This document shows, piece after piece, positions 23,702 to 28,864 of a stretch of 28,864 nucleotides of DNA; position 1 is the first letter of the stretch, and each line of letters starts with the position of its first letter. Under the pieces are notes generated by a model that saw nothing but the letters and a program-made list of their open reading frames with translations, was not told the DNA's origin and made no database searches. The stretch is from a virus, in the IMG/VR virus record IMGVR_UViG_3300031140_000028, positions 1-28,864 of that record. One strand, given 5' to 3'. The position numbers were made by a program, and so were the translations under genes.

Positions 23702-24520
23702 ATGTCAGATATTAGCAAAAAATTAACAGAAACAGTTTCAACCGCAGCAATGTCAGGTATGGGTCCAGTAGAATTACCGGGCAACGGAACATTAGGTTCT
23801 GGTGATGTACCAGCTGGTAGTGGCGATGCCGAAGAAGAATATAAAAAGAAAAAGAAAAGAATGAAACACTTAAAAACATTAGAATCTTTCATATCAGAAG
23901 GAGTAAATCTTAAACAATCTCATTTGTCATCTGAAGATTATCAAAAAGCTAAAAAACTTAAAGGTTTTGATGAAGCTGATTGGGAATGGAACGGAGATAA
24001 AGGACTTTATTCTAAAGTAAACGAATCTAGAGTTGATAAAACTTCAGATCAAGATAGAATTTATTATGACTTTCTATTAACACTAAGAGATTCTGGTAAA
24101 ACCAATATGTTTGGTGCAGCTCCATATTTACAAAAAGAGTTTGATCTTAGTAAAAGCGAAGCAAGAAATGTATTAGCAGAATGGATGAAATCATTTAATG
24201 AATCTAAAGTTAATGAAGCAGATGCTCAAAAACCAAGAGGCATAGATCAATTTGCAGAAGATATGGAATCTGATAAGATGAATCCAGAAATTCATTTAGC
24301 TACATTTAGTGGTAAATCATTCAAAGCACAATCAACTGATAAAACATGGGAAGACGGAGTACCTGTAACTAAGAACTTCACAAGAGGTGGTTATAAGTCT
24401 ACGAGTCCTAAAGGAGAACACTATATAATTGAAACAGATAGATTCTGGTATTTCGTTATAGGAAGAATGTGGTTCGCTGTTAAAAGAGCAGATTACGGAA
24501 CACCTCCATTTGAGTATTAA
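23702..24520 (+). CDS. Two-part protein with internal packaging leader
   Basis: The 272-aa product has a 53-residue front part (MSDISKKLTE...AMSGMGPVELPGNG...GSGDVPAGSGDAEEEY then KKKKKR) followed directly by MKHLKTLESFISE, a full leader with a cut candidate after Glu66. Translation could also begin at that internal ATG (23861), which has an A-rich stretch upstream. The rest contains LYSKVNE and ESKVNE, two more V-N-E sites, around a helical domain, and ends in a beta-rich domain (HYIIETDRFWYFVIGRMWF). Cutting at all sites would release three or four pieces. It is the last gene before a strong terminator. No family recognised. Confidence 0.65.
   Translation: MSDISKKLTETVSTAAMSGMGPVELPGNGTLGSGDVPAGSGDAEEEYKKKKKRMKHLKTLESFISEGVNLKQSHLSSEDYQKAKKLKGFDEADWEWNGDKGLYSKVNESRVDKTSDQDRIYYDFLLTLRDSGKTNMFGAAPYLQKEFDLSKSEARNVLAEWMKSFNESKVNEADAQKPRGIDQFAEDMESDKMNPEIHLATFSGKSFKAQSTDKTWEDGVPVTKNFTRGGYKSTSPKGEHYIIETDRFWYFVIGRMWFAVKRADYGTPPFEY
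23861..23899 (+). other. Internal packaging leader (second copy type)
   Basis: Codes for MKHLKTLESFISE in frame inside the 23702 gene. It follows a Lys-rich stretch encoded by almost pure A/G DNA, which could serve as an SD-free start region. The spacing L7-x-x-F10-I-x-E matches the N-terminal leaders elsewhere in the window. Confidence 0.6.
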
Positions 24521-24537
24521 ATCAAAATTATCAACTG

Positions 24538-24554
24538 TTCGTAAGTTTTACGAA
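24538..24554 (+). repeat. Hairpin upstream of the terminator
   Basis: TTCGTAA-GTT-TTACGAA is a perfect 7-bp inverted repeat with a 3-base loop, 17 bases after the stop of the preceding gene. It lacks a T tract, so it may protect the mRNA 3' end or pause polymerase before the real terminator. Confidence 0.5.
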
Positions 24555-24561
24555 AATAATT

Positions 24562-24591
24562 AGCCAAACATTTTTTTGTTTGGCTTTTTTT
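24562..24591 (+). terminator. Rho-independent terminator
   Basis: A perfect 8-bp stem, AGCCAAAC (24562-24569) with GTTTGGCT (24578-24585), has an 8-base AT loop and is followed by six T. It closes the long internal-protein transcription unit. Confidence 0.9.
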
Positions 24592-24630
24592 GTTTATATT
24601 AGTAGTATAATAAAACAAGTGATATTGTTA

Positions 24631-24671
24631 TGTTTAGAATAATAGACAAATTGTCCTAGAATTTCTAAACA
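24631..24671. promoter_or_regulatory. 41-bp nested dyad, candidate operator
   Basis: Outer arms TGTTTAGAA (24631-24639) and TTCTAAACA (24663-24671) are perfect 9-bp inverted repeats. They enclose a second palindrome, GACAAATTGTC (24645-24655). A TATAAT sequence lies at 24688-24693, so the right outer arm sits where a -35 element would be, and the gene starts at 24708. The arrangement suits a repressor site controlling the next unit, or an RNA hairpin in its leader. No protein is known to bind it. Confidence 0.4.
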
Positions 24672-24707
24672 AAATGTCAAACCTTCATATAATAATAAAC
24701 ACGAGAC

Positions 24708-25010
24708 ATGAGTAAATTAAATATTTTAGCTGAAGCTAATAAAATTGTTAACGAGCGATCAGAAGAAAAGGCCAGACAATATGGTCCATTTGAAGAAGGT
24801 ATGCGTAGAGCTGCTATGGTTTTCAATGGCATGACTGGTAAAGATCTTAACGGATCTGATATGTATGCTGCACTTGTTGCATTGAAATTAAGCCGACACT
24901 CTTATAACTATAAACAAGATAATCTATTAGATGCGGTTGCATATTTAGGTGCTCTTGATAATTATGTTGAAAAACATGGTTATGGTGAAACTGAAGATCC
25001 TATTAAATAA
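24708..25010 (+). CDS. Small phage protein, DUF6378-like
   Basis: The 100-aa all-helical protein has the pattern ILAEANKIVNERSEEKARQY, YGPFEEGMRRAAMVFNGMTG, and ALKLSRHSYNYKQDNLLDAV then AYLGALDNY. This is the layout of a family common in phages of many hosts that I recall as DUF6378. The conserved Tyr-Gly-Pro, Lys-Leu-Ser-Arg and Asp-Asn-x-x-Asp-Ala residues recall the metal-binding helices of MazG-like nucleotide pyrophosphohydrolases, but that link is only a suggestion. It is the first gene after the terminator and the 41-bp dyad, so it probably leads a new unit. Confidence 0.65.
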   Translation: MSKLNILAEANKIVNERSEEKARQYGPFEEGMRRAAMVFNGMTGKDLNGSDMYAALVALKLSRHSYNYKQDNLLDAVAYLGALDNYVEKHGYGETEDPIK

Positions 25011-25016
25011 TTACAT

Positions 25017-26111
25017 ATGACAGAATTCAAATATCTTACTGACTATATTTCAGATAAGTCTGCTAAAATTGGAATAGCAGCATTGGTTGGTAAATTAAGT
25101 CCAAAAATTAGCTCGCATAAATCAGGTTGGGCATTTCACCTAGCAAATCAATGTGTGAATGCTGGCTATGAAAACGTAGAAGTGATCACAGATATTACAA
25201 CAAACTGGGATGACTTTGATGCAATTCTATTAGAACATGGTATGGAATTCAAAGGTACCTTCAATATATTCGGAGGCGCTAATGATGATTTATATCATCA
25301 AATCATGAGAATTTTTAGCAGTACGTTGATTTATTCTTTACATCATGACATGCCATGTATTGGCAAGTTGATTGATCAACGATTACATACTGGAACTGAT
25401 TTGTTTAAACAATTAGGCGATGTACGACCGGATGGATATTCTCAAGTTGATCATATAAAGGAAATATGCGCTGTAGATATTCCAAGAATTGATTGCATTG
25501 AAAAAACTGATAAACTGTGCTTTGGTGATAGCCATTCATTTAGTCAGTATACACCAGGTTATATGACACAACGTCATGATGGTTTGACTATGCATGGCGC
25601 ACTCAAAAAAGGTTTAGATGCATACATATACCCATGGGTCAAATCTCTTAGGGTTTACATGGGCAACATTGATGTGCGACACCATTTAATGAGACAAAGT
25701 AACCCGTCAGCTTCAGTTAAAACAATACTAATTGACTTTGAAAATGAACTACGTGAAATGTACGAACGTGGAATAAAAGAAATAGAAGTTGTTCATGTAT
25801 TACCAATTGAAAATGAAAGTAGAGCTTTACCAAAAACAGGGTATTATAAAGATACACCATTTGCAGGAACATGGGCACAAAGAACTGCATTGGTCAAAGA
25901 AATCAATGATGGTATAGACAGTATGTGTGAAAGAAATAATTGGCAATCACATAAACATCCAGAAGTTTATTATAATTCTAAAAATGAATTAACATTTGAC
26001 GTAATGGAAAAGCCAAAATCAGTTCATATCGCCAGGGAATATTACAGATGGGATTTAACCAGTAATGAACCTAATGCTAAATTAATTAAACAAACTATGT
26101 CACTTTTTTAA
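25017..26111 (+). CDS. SGNH-hydrolase-like protein, possible DNA-modification accessory
   Basis: The 364-aa protein has an N-terminal half with alternating strands and helices. A central CFGDSHSFSQYTPGY follows, with Ser172 in GDSHS placed like the block I nucleophile of SGNH hydrolases. YMGNIDVRHHL (214-224) stands in the place of the block III G-x-N-D element. WQSHKHPEVYY near residue 305 could supply the late His. SGNH folds act as esterases, acyltransferases or, when degenerate, as binding modules. There is no signal peptide, so it works in the cytoplasm. It lies six bases after the previous gene and just upstream of a pair of possible thymidine-modification enzymes, so a role in base decoration is conceivable but unproven. 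Confidence 0.45.
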   Translation: MTEFKYLTDYISDKSAKIGIAALVGKLSPKISSHKSGWAFHLANQCVNAGYENVEVITDITTNWDDFDAILLEHGMEFKGTFNIFGGANDDLYHQIMRIFSSTLIYSLHHDMPCIGKLIDQRLHTGTDLFKQLGDVRPDGYSQVDHIKEICAVDIPRIDCIEKTDKLCFGDSHSFSQYTPGYMTQRHDGLTMHGALKKGLDAYIYPWVKSLRVYMGNIDVRHHLMRQSNPSASVKTILIDFENELREMYERGIKEIEVVHVLPIENESRALPKTGYYKDTPFAGTWAQRTALVKEINDGIDSMCERNNWQSHKHPEVYYNSKNELTFDVMEKPKSVHIAREYYRWDLTSNEPNAKLIKQTMSLF

Positions 26112-26114
26112 AAT

Positions 26115-26258
26115 ATGAAAAAATACAAAATACTCATCACACCACATGACGACACTAAAGAATCTTATTCGTTTGAAATAAAAACAAAGGATATAGAGTG
26201 GGTTATGGAACAATATCAAAGAAATAGAAATCCATTCAAATGGAAAATCATAGAATAA
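26115..26258 (+). CDS. 47-aa hypothetical protein
   Basis: A short gene fills the gap between the SGNH-like gene and the next gene, starting three bases after one stop and ending one base before the next ATG. The product begins MKKYKILITPHDDTKESYSF and ends NRNPFKWKIIE; a strand-turn-strand followed by a helix (KDIEWVMEQYQRN) is likely. The tight fit and ordinary codon use support a real gene. No family recognised. Confidence 0.65.
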   Translation: MKKYKILITPHDDTKESYSFEIKTKDIEWVMEQYQRNRNPFKWKIIE

Positions 26259-26259
26259 G

Positions 26260-27486
26260 ATGGAAATAAAAACTACTAAATATTACGATGAGTTTTTGAG
26301 ATACTTTGAACTTGCTAAGAAACAGCAAGAGCTTAGTAACTTAGGTATTGTACCACATGAAGAAAGCGGCATGAATGATCCTTTAATGGAACACGTGCAC
26401 TTATATGATGTAGTGGAAAGAAAATATGCAGGTTTTAGTCAGATCATAAACGATTGTTTTTATGGTTGGACAGAAGATCATCCATATTGGGAACACATGA
26501 AAGCCGGCAAAATATTCCCTCAAAGAGAAGAAGTTGCCAAAAACTGGACTGGAAAGCACAAAGACTTTGGATTAGAAGAATGGTTATATCTGTTTATTCT
26601 ACATCGAGTTTGTGGTAGTGCAATTAATTATGCTACCAAACCATCTGGTTATCACAACACAGTTATCTTTGCATTACATGAATGTAAAACAATTGAAGAA
26701 ATGTGCGAGGTTATTAAATATCATCCTACGCCATTTTATACTTCAGTTGGTTATCAGTTTCCAGCATTTCCTAAACCACCAAAGCCTTCAGGTAATGAAG
26801 ATAGTTTTGTAGGTATGGAATCGTTTACAGAACCTGAATATGTTTACAAAAGAGGCGGAGATTATTTCTTATGTGAATTTGCACCAAGACTTTCAAGAGA
26901 CTTAGCTGTCTTTTTAAGAAGTGACGGTAAAAAAGATTTAAGAGAGATCGGAGAATGGATGTTTAAGTGGAATGCTGATAATGGCCTAAGAGCTTATAGA
27001 TTCCAGTATGCTGCAGTTCTTGCAGATTTAGCAGATTGGTATCCAGAATATGTAAACAGAGAATCAATGTTTTATTATGGTACAAATGCAGTAGAATGCA
27101 TTGGATATCTTGCAGATCCTGTTGAAAAGAAAGGTAAAAAGAGTGAAGAATTCTTGGATGCAGTAATGACAAGAATATACGAAGATACAGGAAGCTTACC
27201 ATATAATGCTGAAGATGTAGCATGTGATTTTATTAGATGGATTGAAAACTATTTAAGACCGGGCGCGGCATATAATCATATAGACTTTGATGGTATTTGG
27301 AACAGTTCATTTATATTAGATCATCCATATGGAAGACAGAAAGCGATGTTAGAATTAGGTCTAGTAGACACATTCAATGGTATCACATCATTTCCATCAG
27401 ATGACAAAGTTATAGCATCTGTTAACCTAACGGCCGCCGAATATAAAAGCAAAATAAATAGTATACTACCAACGACATATGAATAA
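26260..27486 (+). CDS. Possible thymidine-hypermodification enzyme (aGPT-PPlase/HMUDK-helical-like), copy 1
   Basis: The 408-aa, mostly helical protein has HRVCGSAINYA (115-125), SVGYQFPAFP (162-171), CEFAPRLSRDLAVFL (about 206-220) and AAVLADLADWYPEYVNRESM then FYYGTNAVECIGYL (about 251-285). The layout, with a polar Arg/Cys/Asn helix, a G-Y-Q-F turn and D-L-A...P-x-x-V-[ND]-x-E-S...G-T, recalls the helical aGPT-PPlase / amino acid:DNA transferase and 5-hmdU kinase helical families of hypermodifying phages. The match is from memory and moderate. It shares the P-[ED]-x-V-[ND]-x-E-S...G-T block with the next gene, which overlaps it by 8 bases. The pyrimidine hydroxymethylase such a pathway needs is not in this window. 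Confidence 0.45.
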   Translation: MEIKTTKYYDEFLRYFELAKKQQELSNLGIVPHEESGMNDPLMEHVHLYDVVERKYAGFSQIINDCFYGWTEDHPYWEHMKAGKIFPQREEVAKNWTGKHKDFGLEEWLYLFILHRVCGSAINYATKPSGYHNTVIFALHECKTIEEMCEVIKYHPTPFYTSVGYQFPAFPKPPKPSGNEDSFVGMESFTEPEYVYKRGGDYFLCEFAPRLSRDLAVFLRSDGKKDLREIGEWMFKWNADNGLRAYRFQYAAVLADLADWYPEYVNRESMFYYGTNAVECIGYLADPVEKKGKKSEEFLDAVMTRIYEDTGSLPYNAEDVACDFIRWIENYLRPGAAYNHIDFDGIWNSSFILDHPYGRQKAMLELGLVDTFNGITSFPSDDKVIASVNLTAAEYKSKINSILPTTYE

Positions 27487-28618
27487 AGAACAAGAATTGG
27501 AAAAGGATACGAAACTTATAATTGAATTTAATCCAAAAAATGGTTCAAGTAATGCAAACTTTTTAAAAAATAGTTTGTTTGAATTTAACGGAAATGACAA
27601 AATGAACAAACACAATATATCATATAAAGGCACTTCTGAAATCCTAATGAAAAAGGGAAAACCAATGGAAAGTTGGATGAAGGATTGGACTCAAGAAGAA
27701 AGATTTGATAAATTCTTTGAATTCTGTCATGCTTTTGATAAGAGACAAGACAGCTTACTTTTAGAAGATTACCAAATATTCTCACATAGATTACACTGGC
27801 ATGAACATCCATATTGTTATATGATGAAACATGAAACAGATTTAGAAAAGCTATTATATTATACAATAGTATTTTCTTTTAGTAATGAACATTGGGGAAC
27901 TATTAATAGATTGATCAATGACGGTGAAGTAAAAACAAGAAAACACTTTGTTGAAAACAGACATGCTCGTAATGATCTATTTCAAATATATTATCCAAAG
28001 GGCACAATAGTTAAGGATTGGTTATTAGAAGGACCTAAAAAAGCAGCCAAAGATATGGCTCATATTTTAGAGAATTTAGAAAGACCATACACTATGATGG
28101 AATTTGCTAAAATATTAGAAGCTTATTTTAAAGAACATCAAAACTTTAGAAGTCCATTATATCCATGTAAAAACACTGCAAGATATGTTGCAATGAGTAG
28201 ACCGGATCTAGTTGATCCAGAATCAGTGCTTTTTGGTGGAACTGGACATTTTGATGGTATGATGCAAATCTTTGGAGGACCAAACTTAAATGGTAAAGTA
28301 AAATACTCAATTGACGAAGATGGTCAATTTATAGCAGAGAATAAACATGCTGAAGAATGGATTAGACAAATGCAAGTTTTATCAGATCATCCAAGTAATC
28401 CAATGACTACTCAAACGATGTTAAATGTAGAGGATAAAACATGTTTTTTTTACAAACACATCGCAATCAGTCATGGTATTAAATCTCCCACTAAAAGAAT
28501 TCCATATACTTGGATCTTTGATGGAGCATTTAATTTAGCAAAACATCCAACAGAGGATGTTATCGTAAACGCAGAAACAACACGTCACATTTGGGGTAAG
28601 AATTACCCTAACGAATAA
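27479..28618 (+). CDS. Possible thymidine-hypermodification enzyme, copy 2 (diverged paralogue)
   Basis: The 379-aa protein starts within the last codons of the preceding gene (8-base overlap); Met42 (MNKHNISYKG) is an alternative start. Features are FFEFCHAFDKRQDSLLLEDY, RLHWHEHPYCYMM, YTIVFSFSNEHWGTINRL and a strongly patterned block PCKNTARYVAMSRPDLVDPE followed by SVLFGGTGHFDGMMQIFGG (about 228-267). That block parallels the P-E-Y-V-N-R-E-S...G-T segment of the upstream gene, so the two are probably distant paralogues working together. Lys231 and Arg235 could contact a nucleotide phosphate. Assignment to the aGPT-PPlase / amino acid:DNA transferase group is tentative; a phage-specific unknown enzyme is the alternative. 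Confidence 0.45.
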   Translation: MNKEQELEKDTKLIIEFNPKNGSSNANFLKNSLFEFNGNDKMNKHNISYKGTSEILMKKGKPMESWMKDWTQEERFDKFFEFCHAFDKRQDSLLLEDYQIFSHRLHWHEHPYCYMMKHETDLEKLLYYTIVFSFSNEHWGTINRLINDGEVKTRKHFVENRHARNDLFQIYYPKGTIVKDWLLEGPKKAAKDMAHILENLERPYTMMEFAKILEAYFKEHQNFRSPLYPCKNTARYVAMSRPDLVDPESVLFGGTGHFDGMMQIFGGPNLNGKVKYSIDEDGQFIAENKHAEEWIRQMQVLSDHPSNPMTTQTMLNVEDKTCFFYKHIAISHGIKSPTKRIPYTWIFDGAFNLAKHPTEDVIVNAETTRHIWGKNYPNE

Positions 28619-28629
28619 ATACAAACAAG

Positions 28630-28864
28630 ATGAAAAATAAAGCAGATGATGCATGGCAAATTCTAAGAATTCAAGGAGAATTTACAAAAGGATTTGACAC
28701 TTTTAATGAAATAGATGTACCATGTGTATCGATATTCGGAAGTGCAAGAACAAAACAAGGTAGTAAATGGTATAACGAAGCAAGAGAATTTGCTAAGCTT
28801 ATATCATGTGAAGGATTCGGAGTAATTACAGGCGGAGGTCCAGGAATAATGGCTGCAGCAAATC
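28630..28864 (+). CDS. LOG-family phosphoribohydrolase-like protein (3' end outside window)
   Basis: The first 78 codons are present and the gene is cut by the right edge. VSIFGSARTKQGSKWYNEA and GFGVITGGGPGIMAAAN are hallmark segments of the LOG / TIGR00730 family: a first Rossmann strand ending FGSAR and the GGGPGIM phosphate loop. Members remove the base from nucleoside monophosphates or bind nucleotides. The catalytic PGGxGTxxE loop would lie beyond the edge, so activity cannot be judged. The gene begins 11 bases after the preceding stop, which puts it in the same unit as the possible base-modification genes. Confidence 0.8.
   Translation, partial: MKNKADDAWQILRIQGEFTKGFDTFNEIDVPCVSIFGSARTKQGSKWYNEAREFAKLISCEGFGVITGGGPGIMAAAN

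Noticed and set aside
24521-24707. tRNA or other structured RNA gene in the gap
   Set aside because: No cloverleaf arms, T-loop sequence or CCA end; the structure is explained by the terminator and dyads.

Overview
The window looks like part of the genome of a T4-like myovirus infecting a member of the Bacteroidetes, probably a marine flavobacterium. The DNA is AT-rich and every gene lies on the + strand with tight spacing or overlaps. Starts have almost no Shine-Dalgarno sequences and instead sit behind A-rich leaders, as is usual in Bacteroidetes. A BACON-like domain and Thr/Pro tandem linkers also fit this host group. The T4 relationship rests on recognisable gp32, gp61-type primase, UvsY and UvsW proteins, with uvsY directly before uvsW as in T4. 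It is supported by N-terminal leaders that resemble the T4 capsid-targeting sequence.

Layout: (1) 2-9362, virion structure: a large protein running in from the left edge; a collagen-like fibre protein ending in a Hint (intein-like) domain; a small BACON/Thr-Pro protein; a membrane-anchored coiled-coil protein; another large structural protein; and a tail-tube-like protein. (2) 9382-14969, recombination and replication: a leader-tagged glycine-zipper protein, a RuvC-like nuclease, gp32, primase, UvsY and UvsW. (3) 15007-24520, a block dominated by proteins that start with, or contain internally, a short leader of the form MK-x(n)-[FYL]xx[FY]-[ILA]-x-E. This is nearly the T4 internal-protein leader MKTYQEFIAE, which directs proteins into the prohead and is cut by the gp21 protease after the Glu. 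Two ligase-like nucleotidyltransferases sit here; one carries the leader, the other is fused to an NMN-adenylyltransferase-like domain. (4) A strong terminator at 24562, a 41-bp dyad, then a second unit (24708 to the right edge). It holds a small phage protein, an SGNH-like protein, a 47-aa protein, two related proteins that may belong to the aGPT-PPlase / amino acid:DNA transferase group of thymidine hypermodification enzymes, and a LOG-family gene cut by the right edge.

The most interesting content is region 3: a cohort of predicted capsid-packaged, protease-processed proteins. In two of them a second leader lies inside the reading frame, one behind a vestigial intergenic spacer, as if separate cargo genes had been fused into a polyprotein. 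If correct, the phage loads a sizeable set of proteins, including a nucleic-acid-ligase-like enzyme and a glycine-zipper protein, into its head for delivery into the host. The prohead protease itself is not in this window, and all functional statements rest on reading motifs by eye without database searches.
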